Shown: positions 43,740-52,637 of the stretch, in pieces
Position numbering within the stretch: position 1 is the first letter of the stretch
How the letters are laid out: the number at the start of each line of letters is the position of its first letter
NCBI GenBank assembly: GCA_005222965.1
Contig: NJBG01000001.1
Location: 371,061-435,060 of the forward strand
From: Candidatus Woesearchaeota archaeon B3_Woes
GTDB taxonomy: Archaea > Nanobdellota > Nanobdellia > Woesearchaeales > B3-WOES
Direction of reading: 5' to 3'
DNA length: 64,000 nt
Translations under genes and position numbers: made by a program
Notes under the pieces: generated by a model
What the model saw: only the letters and a program-made list of their open reading frames with translations
The model's database searches: none
Told to the model about the DNA's origin: nothing

Positions 43740-45050
43740 ATGAAGAACAAAAAAGGAAAATTAATGTGGAACAAGGCAAAAGAATTAATTCCTGGAGGAA
43801 CACAGCTACTGAGTAAAAGAGCAGAAAGGTTTTTGCCTGATAACTGGCCATCTTATTATAAAAAAGCAAAAGGTGTTAAAGTTGAAGATTTAGATGGAAA
43901 TAACTATATTGACATGAGTATAATGGGGATTGGTAGTTGTGTGTTAGGTTATTCTGATGATGATGTTAACAATGCTGTAAAAAAAGTTATTGATGAAGGT
44001 TCAATGTGCACTCTAAATTCTATTGAAGAAGTTGAATTAGCGGAATTATTATTAAAAATACATCCCTGGGCTCAACAAGTTAGATATGCTAGAACAGGTG
44101 GAGAAGCAATGGCTATTGCTATAAGGATAGCTAGGGCTGCTTCAAAAAAGGAAAAAGTTGCTTTTTGTGGTTATCATGGTTGGCAAGATTGGTACTTATC
44201 ATCTAATCTAAACAATAAAAAAAATCTGGATGGGCATTTGCTACCTGGGCTAAAACCAACTGGTGTTCCAAGAGGACTTTTAAATACAACTATTCCTTTT
44301 GAATATAATAAAATTGAGCAATTAAAAAAAATTGTAAAAAATAATGACATAGGAATAATTGTAATTGAACCTTTTAGACATCAAAACCCAAAGAATGGTT
44401 TTATTGAAAAAGTGAGAGAAATTGCGGATAAGAACAATATTGTGCTTATTTTTGACGAAATAAGTTCTGGTTGGAGGAATAATTTAGGAGGCATACACTT
44501 AGTTTACGATGTAATTCCTGATATTGTTGTTTATGCTAAAGCAATGAGTAATGGTTATCCAATGGCTACAATTTTAGGTAAGAAAAAAGTAATGGATGTA
44601 GCACAAGATAGTTTTATTAGTAGTACATATTGGACAGAACGTATTGGTCCTACAGCAGCAATAGCTACAATTAAAAAAATGAAAGAGAAAAAAGTTTTTG
44701 ATCATATTAGTAAAATAGGTAACATGATTGGTGAAGGGTGGAAAAAATTAGCTAAAAAACATAATCTTGATATATCAGTTAGAGGTCCAAATTCTTTAAT
44801 CACTTTTTCATTTAATTATGAAAATGCAAATGAATTAAGAACATTATTCACCCAAGAGATGCTTAGAAATGGTTTTTTGGCTTCGTTGTGTGTTTATGTG
44901 TCATACAGTCATAAAAAAGAACATGTAGAAAAATACCTAAATAGTGTAGATGATGTTTTTGGTTTAATTAAATGCGCTTTAGAAAAAAACAATGTAAAAA
45001 ATATGTTAGAAGGGCCAATAGCGAGCGATGATTTTAAAAGATTAACGTAA
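43740..45050 (+). CDS. Class III aminotransferase, glutamate-1-semialdehyde-aminomutase-like
   Basis: 436 residues. IPGGTQLLSKRAERFLP near the start, VRYARTGGEAMAIAIRIARA, FCGYHGWQDWY, LIFDEISSGWR and the PLP-Lys in VYAKAMSNGYP all match the HemL-like branch used in glycan loci. It ends the continuous 30-45 kb gene run. A 5-phosphate-sugar or keto-acid substrate for the CMP-sugar route is possible; tetrapyrrole synthesis is unlikely in this context. Ribosome site GAGGG lies before the ATG. Confidence 0.85.
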   Translation: MKNKKGKLMWNKAKELIPGGTQLLSKRAERFLPDNWPSYYKKAKGVKVEDLDGNNYIDMSIMGIGSCVLGYSDDDVNNAVKKVIDEGSMCTLNSIEEVELAELLLKIHPWAQQVRYARTGGEAMAIAIRIARAASKKEKVAFCGYHGWQDWYLSSNLNNKKNLDGHLLPGLKPTGVPRGLLNTTIPFEYNKIEQLKKIVKNNDIGIIVIEPFRHQNPKNGFIEKVREIADKNNIVLIFDEISSGWRNNLGGIHLVYDVIPDIVVYAKAMSNGYPMATILGKKKVMDVAQDSFISSTYWTERIGPTAAIATIKKMKEKKVFDHISKIGNMIGEGWKKLAKKHNLDISVRGPNSLITFSFNYENANELRTLFTQEMLRNGFLASLCVYVSYSHKKEHVEKYLNSVDDVFGLIKCALEKNNVKNMLEGPIASDDFKRLT

Positions 45051-45138
45051 TAAGACAAACTATTTGAATTTTATATATAATTCTTTAATTGATAAACTTT
45101 AAAAAGAGATATAAATTATAATTAAATAAATAGTTAAA

Positions 45139-46608
45139 ATGAATGTATTATTAATAAATCCGCCGGTAAGAGAAGAGGTTCCTCCTGTCATATTTCCACT
45201 AGGAGTAGCCTATTTAGTTACATGTTTAAAAAGAGCCAAACATAATCCTGTTGTTGTCGATATAGATGGGAATAGGTTTAATTACAATGAAGCATTAAAG
45301 ATTATTAAAAAACATTTAGAAAAGAATAATATTGAAGCAATATGTACTGGTGGCCTTGTTACAGTATATAAATACTGTAAGAGATTGACAAACGATATCA
45401 GAAAAATAAATCCTAACGTTCCTATAATAATTGGAGGAAGTCTTGCGTCATCAACTCCAGAATTAGTTTTAGAAAAGATTAAACCAAATTATATTGTTTT
45501 TGGAGAAGGCGAAATTCCCCTAACAAATTTAATTAATTGTTTAGAAAAAAAGATAGAACCAAAAGATGTTAAAGGTATTGGTTTCAAAGAAAATAATAAG
45601 ATCACGTTTACACCAAAAGAAGAACCACTAAATGAAGAATTTTTGAATAATCTTTTGCCAGATTGGGATGAATTTCCTATTGAAAAATATATTAAATATC
45701 CAAATACAGATTGTGGTACTAAAAAAAGTATGGGTGTAACTTCAATGAGGGGTTGCCCTTTTAGATGTAAATATTGTTATCATATATTTGAAAAAACAAG
45801 AATGCGTTCTCCTGAATCATTAGTAAATGAAATAAATATATTAAAGAGAAAATATAGTGTTGAACACATAATCTTTTCAGACGACCTTTTTACAGTTAGT
45901 CGTAAAAGAGTAGAAAAGTTATGTGAACTAATAGTAAAACAAAAACTTAATGTTACATGGAGTTGTTGTTCTAGAGTAAATTTAGTAGATTTAGATTTAT
46001 TAAAGAAGATGAAAAAAGCAGGGTGTATTCTTATTGGATATGGTTTTGAATCTGGGAGTCAAAAAATTTTAGATTTAATGGGTAAAAGAGCAAAAGTGGA
46101 AGAAGGAGAAAAAGCTATAGAGATGACAAGAAAAGCAGGAATTTCTATTAGGGGGGCGTTTATGATAGGTTTCCCTGGGGAAACAAAAGAGACATTTGAA
46201 GAGACTATCCAATTTTGCTTAAGAAATAACTTGACCACTTATTTTTCATTCACAGATCCTTATCCTGGAACAGAAATATTTTATAGCTGTGAAATTGAAA
46301 AAAAGATGGATTTAGAAAAATTTGTAGAGAATATAGGAGAACAAGTTACATTAAGAGTCAATCTCACAGATCTACCCGATAAAGAATTATTAGAAATGTG
46401 TGATAAAGGAGAAAAAAAGATAGCTAAGGCAGGTGTAATTCAGAATTTTCCATTAAATATTCTTCTTTTTCCTTTTTTTGTTCTTGGAATTAAAAAATAC
46501 GCTACTGCAATAACACAATCTAAACAACTTGGTTTTGGTATGTTTCTCAAATTAAACATCTATTATTTGAATTATAAAATCAAAATGGTTTTATCAAAAT
46601 TCTTTTAA
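45139..46608 (+). CDS. B12-binding radical SAM protein
   Basis: 489 residues. N-terminal cobalamin-binding domain (PLGVAYLVTCLKR, IIGGSLASSTPELV) and radical SAM core with CxxxCxxC in SMRGCPFRCKYC (about 205-216). GFESGSQKILDLMGKR and FMIGFPGETKETFEET are typical of the BchE-like group. It has its own short AT-rich upstream region (45051-45138) with TATA-like sequences, so it starts a new transcript. Substrate unknown; second of three paralogues in the window. Confidence 0.88.
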   Translation: MNVLLINPPVREEVPPVIFPLGVAYLVTCLKRAKHNPVVVDIDGNRFNYNEALKIIKKHLEKNNIEAICTGGLVTVYKYCKRLTNDIRKINPNVPIIIGGSLASSTPELVLEKIKPNYIVFGEGEIPLTNLINCLEKKIEPKDVKGIGFKENNKITFTPKEEPLNEEFLNNLLPDWDEFPIEKYIKYPNTDCGTKKSMGVTSMRGCPFRCKYCYHIFEKTRMRSPESLVNEINILKRKYSVEHIIFSDDLFTVSRKRVEKLCELIVKQKLNVTWSCCSRVNLVDLDLLKKMKKAGCILIGYGFESGSQKILDLMGKRAKVEEGEKAIEMTRKAGISIRGAFMIGFPGETKETFEETIQFCLRNNLTTYFSFTDPYPGTEIFYSCEIEKKMDLEKFVENIGEQVTLRVNLTDLPDKELLEMCDKGEKKIAKAGVIQNFPLNILLFPFFVLGIKKYATAITQSKQLGFGMFLKLNIYYLNYKIKMVLSKFF

Positions 46609-46614
46609 ATAAAA

Positions 46615-48174
46615 ATGGATAAAGATAGGATAGTTATGTTTGGATTGGATTGTGCGTCTTATAATATTATTAATCAACTAATTAAAGAAAATAAATTGCC
46701 GAATTTTGGAAAGATTATAAATAATGGTTGTTTTGGTATGTTAAAAAGTGTAGAACCAGTATCATCTGCGCCTGCCTGGGTTTCTTTTATGACAGGTAAG
46801 AATCAAGGAAAACACGGTATATATGCTTGGTTTAAGACGGATCCTAAACTCTATAACGATAGAGGGAAATTGCTTAATGCGTTTGATATTGATAGTAAAA
46901 CAATATGGGAGATTTTAGGTAAAAAATCTGGGTGTATAAATATGCCTTTTACTTATCCTTACTTTAAGACCACTAAATTTATGGTGTCTGGTTTTCCAAG
47001 ACCTTCATTCGAAAAAGCAGTATATCCAAAGAAGCTTTTAAAAGAGTTAAAGGAATATGAAACTGAAGATCTTCCATCTATAAAGAACAAGACAGAATAT
47101 TTAAAAAAAATTTATAAAAATGATGAAAAAGTTTTTAATCTTTTTTTATACTTTCTGAACAAGAACAAAAATCTTGATTTTTTATGTTGTGTAATTGATA
47201 ATCTCGATAAAATGAGTCATCATTTTTGGGATGATGAAAAAGTTTTATTTAATTACTACAATCATCTTGATAAGAAAATAGGTATGTTGTTAAACAAACT
47301 TGAAAAAAATGATACATTATTCATTCTTTCTGACCATGGTGCTAATGCTACTCCTACAAAAAAGTTTTATTTCAATAAATGGCTCAAAGAAAAAGGATTA
47401 TTAAAATTAGAAAATAAACAATTTTTTGATTTTGGTTACTGGATGGCAAAACTTCGTATAAGTAAATCAAGCTTAGAGAAAGTTATATATAAATTAGGAT
47501 TATTACGTTTTGTTGCGAAAAATATATCAAATCAGAATAAAGCAAAAATGGAAAATATGCTCCCTCCTTTTTCATATATAGATTGGAATCAGACTAAAAT
47601 GTATTACACAAAAACCAATGCACATTCTCCATATGAGGGAATTAATATAAATTCAAAAGGCAAAAAACCAAAAGGAATTGTTGATGAAAAAGAGTATGAA
47701 AAATTAAGAGAATCTATGATTGCAGAATTAAAAGAATTAAAAGACCCAAATACTAATAAAAAGATTGTTGAATGGGTTTGTAAAAGAGAGGAATTATATA
47801 AAGGAAAACACACTAAAGAAAGACCAGACATAATACTTAAATTAAAAGAAGATTATACTGGCGAAATTGATATTAAAAATAAGTTAGTTGAGAATTTTAA
47901 AATAAGTATCCCTGGGGAGCATCATGTTGAAGGAATTTTTATGGCTTATGGAGAAAATATAAAAAAAGAGTTTATAAAAGGAGCTGAGCTTATTGATGTT
48001 ACCCCAACAATTCTTCACATGCTTAATATTCCAATTCCTTCTGATATAGATGGTAAAGTTTTAAAAATATTTGACAAAGACTCTGATTTTGAAAAAAGAG
48101 ATGTAAAAATAAATTCTAAGACTGATATAGAAAAAGAGCACATAAACGATATTCTTAAAGATATTAAATTTTGA
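46615..48174 (+). CDS. Alkaline-phosphatase-superfamily phosphodiesterase/nucleotide-pyrophosphatase-like
   Basis: 519 residues. Metal-site motifs of the type I phosphodiesterase group: MFGLDCAS (first Asp), SAPAWVSFMTGKNQGKHGIY, VIDNLDKMSHHFW, ILSDHGANATP and PGEHHVEGIF. The residue that is usually the Thr nucleophile (PAWTSF) is Val here, so hydrolysis may be weak or the Ser two positions from Trp may take over. No signal peptide, so it would act in the cytoplasm. Starts six bases after the radical SAM gene. Confidence 0.78.
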   Translation: MDKDRIVMFGLDCASYNIINQLIKENKLPNFGKIINNGCFGMLKSVEPVSSAPAWVSFMTGKNQGKHGIYAWFKTDPKLYNDRGKLLNAFDIDSKTIWEILGKKSGCINMPFTYPYFKTTKFMVSGFPRPSFEKAVYPKKLLKELKEYETEDLPSIKNKTEYLKKIYKNDEKVFNLFLYFLNKNKNLDFLCCVIDNLDKMSHHFWDDEKVLFNYYNHLDKKIGMLLNKLEKNDTLFILSDHGANATPTKKFYFNKWLKEKGLLKLENKQFFDFGYWMAKLRISKSSLEKVIYKLGLLRFVAKNISNQNKAKMENMLPPFSYIDWNQTKMYYTKTNAHSPYEGININSKGKKPKGIVDEKEYEKLRESMIAELKELKDPNTNKKIVEWVCKREELYKGKHTKERPDIILKLKEDYTGEIDIKNKLVENFKISIPGEHHVEGIFMAYGENIKKEFIKGAELIDVTPTILHMLNIPIPSDIDGKVLKIFDKDSDFEKRDVKINSKTDIEKEHINDILKDIKF

Positions 48175-48189
48175 TTACTAATCCATAAG

Positions 48190-48220
48190 CTTTATATAAC
48201 AATTATATGTAATTATATGT
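48190..48220 (+). promoter_or_regulatory. TATA box and tandem 10-base repeat before RHH gene
   Basis: CTTTATATAAC (48190-48200) is followed by two exact tandem copies of AATTATATGT (48201-48220). The repeat lies between the TATA box and the start codon and could be an operator for the ribbon-helix-helix protein. Confidence 0.4.
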
Positions 48221-48243
48221 AATTAATATATATGAGGTGCAAA

Positions 48244-48465
48244 ATGGATAATAAATATACAACCATTACAATACCGACAACACTTGCAGAAAAACTTAAA
48301 GAAAGAACAAAAGGAACAGGGTTTAGTTCTTTATCGAGTTATGTAACCTATATCTTAAGGCAGATTGTTTCTAGTACAAAGAAAAAAGAAGATAAAGAAG
48401 CTTTTAGTGAAGAAGACGAGAAAAAGGTAAAAGACAGATTGAGAGGTTTAGGATACATTGAATAA
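48244..48465 (+). CDS. Ribbon-helix-helix (CopG-like) DNA-binding protein
   Basis: 73 residues. A short basic beta strand (KYTTITIPTTLAEKL) followed by two helices (SSLSSYVTYILRQIV) is the RHH pattern; an acidic, helical tail follows. ATG 48244 is favoured because GAGGTG lies five bases upstream; an in-frame ATG at 48232 contains that ribosome site. Its stop overlaps the TTG start of the following sulfatase-like gene, so the two are co-translated. A tandem repeat just after its TATA box may be its own operator. Confidence 0.72.
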   Translation: MDNKYTTITIPTTLAEKLKERTKGTGFSSLSSYVTYILRQIVSSTKKKEDKEAFSEEDEKKVKDRLRGLGYIE

Positions 48466-49627
48466 AAAACTTAATTTAATCTTTATCACAATAGATGGAG
48501 CAAGACAAGATAGACTAGATATTTCTAAGAAGTTTAGATATTTAATAGACAAAGGGGTTTATTTTTCTCAGATGATTACTTGTGCACCTTATACTTTGTC
48601 TTCGATGTATGCTATATTTTCTGGAATGTATCCTTCAAAAAATGGTGTTGATTCTTATTACAATATGTTTAAATTTAAAGAAGATACATGCAAAACTTTA
48701 ACAGAATATTTTAAAGAAGAGGGATATTACACAAAAGGTGATTTTCTAAATGATGCTACAATGCCTAATCAAGGTTTTGATGAAGTCACAATTCATAATG
48801 AACATAAAGATGATTTTTTGAAATTACATCAAAAATATTTGAAAAAAGTCCATCAAATTAATAAAAAAGGTAAGAACTTCTTTTTATATTTACATTATAG
48901 TAATATACATACTTCAATTGTCAAAAATGTAATTAAAAAATATTCTGATTTTGATGATGTTTATTTTAATAGCACAAATCAAAATATCAAAAAATATAAT
49001 GGTTATTTAATGACAGCAGGAAATTATGCTAAACAAATGTATGAAACCATTAAACAACTTGGATTACTTAAAAATACATTAGTAGTTTTTGTTTCTGATC
49101 ATGGTATAAGTAATGGTGAAAAAAAAGGGGAAAGGTGTTATGGTTCTTTTCTATATGATTATACTCTTAAATCTTTTGCTATTTTTATGTTTCCAAATAA
49201 GATGAATAAAGAAGTTAAAGAAGTCACTAGAACTGTTGATATCACCCCATCCATACTTGACTTTTTTGGATTCCCTGAGGATGATTCATATGAAAAAATT
49301 CAGGGAAAATCTCTTTTTCCTTTAATCAAAAGGAAAGAAAACTCTAAAAGAATAGCTTTTGCTGAAACTGGTGGTTTAAATGGACCTTGGCCCTCTCATA
49401 AAAAATCGAATGTTAAATGTGTAAGAAGCGATGAATGGAAATTAATTCATAATGAAACACCAAATACTTGGGAATTATATAATATAAAAAAAGATAAAAA
49501 CGAAGTTAAAAATGTCATATCAAAATATCCAAAAATAAAAAAGAAAATGGAAGATCAATTAAATAAAATAGTAAATGATTGTAAAACACCTAAAATCGAG
49601 ATTCCAATTGAATTAATCAAAAAATAA
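48458..49627 (+). CDS. Sulfatase-family (alkaline phosphatase superfamily) hydrolase
   Basis: 389 residues. FITIDGARQDRL gives the first metal ligands, and CAPYTLSSMYAIFSGMYPS places Thr (not formylglycine Cys) at the nucleophile position, as in phosphotransferase-like members. LVVFVSDHGISNG, VDITPSILDFFG and EWKLIHNETPNTWELYN complete the family pattern. The start is TTG at 48458, overlapping the RHH stop by eight bases. Lacks a signal peptide. Could transfer or remove a phosphate- or sulfate-linked group on a glycan precursor. Confidence 0.8.
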   Translation: MNKKLNLIFITIDGARQDRLDISKKFRYLIDKGVYFSQMITCAPYTLSSMYAIFSGMYPSKNGVDSYYNMFKFKEDTCKTLTEYFKEEGYYTKGDFLNDATMPNQGFDEVTIHNEHKDDFLKLHQKYLKKVHQINKKGKNFFLYLHYSNIHTSIVKNVIKKYSDFDDVYFNSTNQNIKKYNGYLMTAGNYAKQMYETIKQLGLLKNTLVVFVSDHGISNGEKKGERCYGSFLYDYTLKSFAIFMFPNKMNKEVKEVTRTVDITPSILDFFGFPEDDSYEKIQGKSLFPLIKRKENSKRIAFAETGGLNGPWPSHKKSNVKCVRSDEWKLIHNETPNTWELYNIKKDKNEVKNVISKYPKIKKKMEDQLNKIVNDCKTPKIEIPIELIKK

Positions 49628-49637
49628 GGGGATTGAA

Positions 49638-50108
49638 ATGAAAATTAACAAAAAGAAAAGCAACAAATCTAAATGTAATAAACCTATAATCGTATATGTA
49701 TATGTTTGCGGGGATATAATTCATGAAGGTCATTTATTGCAACTGGAAAATGGCAAAGCTTTAGGAGATAAACTAATAGTTGGTGTATTGACGGACGAAG
49801 CAGTAATGGAAAAAAAATCAAGACCAATATTACCTTTTAGAGAAAGACTAAGATTAATACAATCTATAAAATGTGTTGATTGTGCTGTTCCTCAACATGA
49901 ATATTCTCCTATGAATAATTTAATAGCTATACAACCTGATATTCATATGGAAAGTGCTAGCCATTTAGGAAATAAATATCTTAGGGACTTGAAAAAAGTA
50001 TTTAAGGGTAGAATTGTGATGACCCCCTATTACCCTGAACAATCAAGTACAGATATAAAGAATAGAATAAAACAAAAACATAAAATAAAAATAAATAGAG
50101 GGTGTTAA
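49638..50108 (+). CDS. Cytidylyltransferase-like (TagD/RfaE-type) nucleotidyltransferase
   Basis: 156 residues. The HxGH nucleotide-binding motif is IIHEGHLLQLENGKALGD (HEGH), then LIVGVLTDEAVMEKKSRP, LPFRERLRLIQSI, and near the end YYPEQSSTDIKNRI, the counterpart of the ISSTxI loop. The group includes glycerol-3-phosphate, ethanolamine-phosphate and heptose-phosphate nucleotidyltransferases. Position before PhnCDE and the GT-B transferase at 27518 would suit activation of a phospho-alcohol with CTP. Confidence 0.78.
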   Translation: MKINKKKSNKSKCNKPIIVYVYVCGDIIHEGHLLQLENGKALGDKLIVGVLTDEAVMEKKSRPILPFRERLRLIQSIKCVDCAVPQHEYSPMNNLIAIQPDIHMESASHLGNKYLRDLKKVFKGRIVMTPYYPEQSSTDIKNRIKQKHKIKINRGC

Positions 50109-50112
50109 TAAA

Positions 50113-51006
50113 ATGAAAAAAACAATGGTAATTAGTGCATTTTTAGGTTTGATGTTGTTTTTAGTAGGATGTCAAACAGAAAACAAAGGTGAAATAGAAG
50201 TTATAAAAATGGGTTTAATACCTGCAGATGATTCAGATGAAATGTTAAGAAATTATGAACCTATAAAAGATTATTTATCTAAACAATTAGGTATTCCTGT
50301 AGAAATACAAGTAACATCTGATTATACTGCTGCTATTGAGGCTATGAGAGCAAAACATATTGATATGGCTTGGTTTGGACCATTTTCATATGTTATAGCT
50401 GCAAATGTTGCAGGAGCAGAAGCCATAGTAAATGGAGTTAAAGAAAGTACAGGAAGTGCAACATATAAATCCTTAATAATTGCAAATAAAGATAGTGGAA
50501 TAAAAACTTTAGAAGATTTAAAAGGAAAAACATTTGCCTTTGTAGACCCAGCTTCAACTTCAGGTAATCTTATTCCAAGAAAGATGTTAATTGAAAACGA
50601 GATAGATCCTGACAACGATTTTAGTACTAGCTATTATGCTGGAACACATAATGCAGTTCAGTATGCAATATCTAATGGTAAAGTGGATGCTGGTGCTAGC
50701 GGTGATAATGTTTATTATAGGATGATTGAAGCAGGAGAAATTGATTCTGAAGTAAATGTAATTATTCATGAATCAGAACCAATTCCAGGTTCACCAATTG
50801 TTGTTAGAGATGATTTACCTGAAGCACTAAAGAAAGGTATTCAAAATGCTTTGATTAGTATGGACCAACAAACAATCCATAAAGTTGATGGGTGGGGGGG
50901 CATAGCAAGTTATCAAGCAGTATCTGACAGTGATTATGATGTAATCAGAGAAACTGCAATACTGTTAGGCATGGATGTAACAAGTGCAGAGGCTGCTAAC
51001 AAATAA
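50113..51006 (+). CDS. phnD: PhnD-like substrate-binding lipoprotein of phosphonate-type ABC transporter
   Basis: 297 residues. The signal sequence ends in a lipobox (MLFLVGCQ, Cys about 20). The mature protein shows IKMGLIPADDSDEMLRNYEP, AIEAMRAKHIDMAWFGPFSY and KTFAFVDPASTSGNLIPRKM, the ligand-binding segments of the PhnD/PtxB family for phosphonate, phosphite or 2-aminoethylphosphonate. Operon with phnC and phnE. A lipobox-bearing PhnD suggests transfer from bacteria, though archaeal lipoproteins do exist. The precise ligand is not readable. Confidence 0.87.
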   Translation: MKKTMVISAFLGLMLFLVGCQTENKGEIEVIKMGLIPADDSDEMLRNYEPIKDYLSKQLGIPVEIQVTSDYTAAIEAMRAKHIDMAWFGPFSYVIAANVAGAEAIVNGVKESTGSATYKSLIIANKDSGIKTLEDLKGKTFAFVDPASTSGNLIPRKMLIENEIDPDNDFSTSYYAGTHNAVQYAISNGKVDAGASGDNVYYRMIEAGEIDSEVNVIIHESEPIPGSPIVVRDDLPEALKKGIQNALISMDQQTIHKVDGWGGIASYQAVSDSDYDVIRETAILLGMDVTSAEAANK

Positions 51007-51035
51007 AATAATTTATTTTTTTATTTTTAATTAAA

Positions 51036-51809
51036 ATGATAAAAATAGAGAACTTAAGTCATACTTATAAGAACCGAGAAGAAGAAGCTGTAAAAAACAT
51101 CAATCTTCATATTGAACAAGGAGAAAGTTTAGTTATAATTGGTTCAAGCGGTTCTGGTAAATCTACCCTACTTAAATGTATTAATAGATTGATAGAACCA
51201 ACTTCTGGGAAGATTCTTATAAAAAAAGAGGATATAATCAATTGCGACATTAAAAAAGTCAATACAATAAGAAGCAAGATTGGAATGATTTTCCAAAATT
51301 TTAATCTTCTTGAAAGAGAAACTGTTCTAAAGAATGTTTTAAATGGAAGATTAAGATATAATACTTCTTTTAATACGATTCTAGGAAGATTTTCTAAAGA
51401 AGATTATGAGATAGTAAAAGAAAATCTTAAACGAGTAGGATTAGAAGAGTATAAACATGAAAGAGTTAATAATCTGAGCGGTGGCCAAAAACAAAGGGTT
51501 GCAATAGCAAGAGCTTTATCACAGAAACCAGAAGTTATTCTTGCAGATGAACCAGTGTCCAGTTTAGATCCAAAATTAATGAAAGAAATAATGGATTTAT
51601 TAAAAAGTATATGTGATGAGGACGGTATAACATTAGTTACAAGTTTACATTTCCTTGAATTTGCTAAGAGATATGGTTCAAGAATAGTGGGAATGAAAGA
51701 TGGTGAAATAGTTTTTAATGGAAAACCAGAAGATCTTACAGAAAAAGATATTGTTGATATTTATGGTAAAACAAAAGAATGGAATCTCTATGGTAAAATT
51801 GGTTTTTAA
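51036..51809 (+). CDS. phnC: PhnC-like ABC transporter ATP-binding protein
   Basis: 257 residues. Walker A GSSGSGKST, Q-loop MIFQNFNLLE, signature LSGGQKQRVAIARAL, Walker B VILADEPVSSLDP and the switch His in TSLHFLEFA. The LNGRLRYNTSFNTILGRFS segment between Q-loop and signature is characteristic of PhnC. It powers import through PhnE of the ligand captured by PhnD. Confidence 0.92.
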   Translation: MIKIENLSHTYKNREEEAVKNINLHIEQGESLVIIGSSGSGKSTLLKCINRLIEPTSGKILIKKEDIINCDIKKVNTIRSKIGMIFQNFNLLERETVLKNVLNGRLRYNTSFNTILGRFSKEDYEIVKENLKRVGLEEYKHERVNNLSGGQKQRVAIARALSQKPEVILADEPVSSLDPKLMKEIMDLLKSICDEDGITLVTSLHFLEFAKRYGSRIVGMKDGEIVFNGKPEDLTEKDIVDIYGKTKEWNLYGKIGF

Positions 51810-51811
51810 AG

Positions 51812-52603
51812 ATGAAATTAAAAAAATTAAAAAATAAATACAAAGGATTATTTATTGGGTTATTAATAGTTATAATTTATTATTGGGCTATTAATGGAAC
51901 AAACACCAGTCCTTCTAATTTTGTTAAAGGTATCCCATTTATGATGGATTTTATAGGTAGAATGTTCCCTCCTGATATAAGCAATTTAGGAACTTTTTTA
52001 CTTAAAGCTCTTGAAACATTACAAATGGCTATTGTTGGTTCAACATTGGGAGCTTTGATTGCTTTGCCTTTATCTTTTTTAGCGGCAAGGAACATTATGT
52101 CAAACAAATTTGTGTATCATAGTGTAAGAAGTATTTTTGATGCTTGTAGGGGAATAAATGAAGTTGTATGGGGTCTTATATTTGTTTCAATGGTGGGTTT
52201 GGGTCCTTTCCCTGGTGTTTTGGCTCTCACAGTTCATGTTACAGGAGCTTTAGGAAGATATTTCTCAGAATCAATAGAAACAGTTGATCCAGAGGTGATT
52301 AAAGCTATCATCTCAACAGGAGCGAATAAAATGCAAGTTATTACTAGAGGGATTTTTCCTCAGGTTAAACCATTATTTATTAATTATGCTCTTTATTATT
52401 TAGAAAATAATTTCAGAGCAGCAACAGTCTTAGGACTAGTTGGAGCAGGGGGAATTGGTATGGAATTATTAACCAGCATGAGACTTTTTAGAAATCAAGA
52501 AGTTTTGACTATTTTGATTATTATGGTGTTAATGGTTACAGTGATAGATAGATTTAGTGCATATATAAGAAAGAATATTGTGAAAGTAGAAAGTTTAGAA
52601 TAA
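51812..52603 (+). CDS. phnE: PhnE-like ABC transporter permease
   Basis: 263 residues, about six TM helices. The EAA-type loop for docking PhnC is seen as VIKAIISTGANKMQVITRGI (about 163-182), and AATVLGLVGAGGIGMELL follows, both typical of PhnE. Starts two bases after phnC. Single permease, so it probably works as a homodimer. Confidence 0.9.
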   Translation: MKLKKLKNKYKGLFIGLLIVIIYYWAINGTNTSPSNFVKGIPFMMDFIGRMFPPDISNLGTFLLKALETLQMAIVGSTLGALIALPLSFLAARNIMSNKFVYHSVRSIFDACRGINEVVWGLIFVSMVGLGPFPGVLALTVHVTGALGRYFSESIETVDPEVIKAIISTGANKMQVITRGIFPQVKPLFINYALYYLENNFRAATVLGLVGAGGIGMELLTSMRLFRNQEVLTILIIMVLMVTVIDRFSAYIRKNIVKVESLE

Positions 52604-52637
52604 AAATTTATAAAGAATAAAAACTAATAAAGATACG

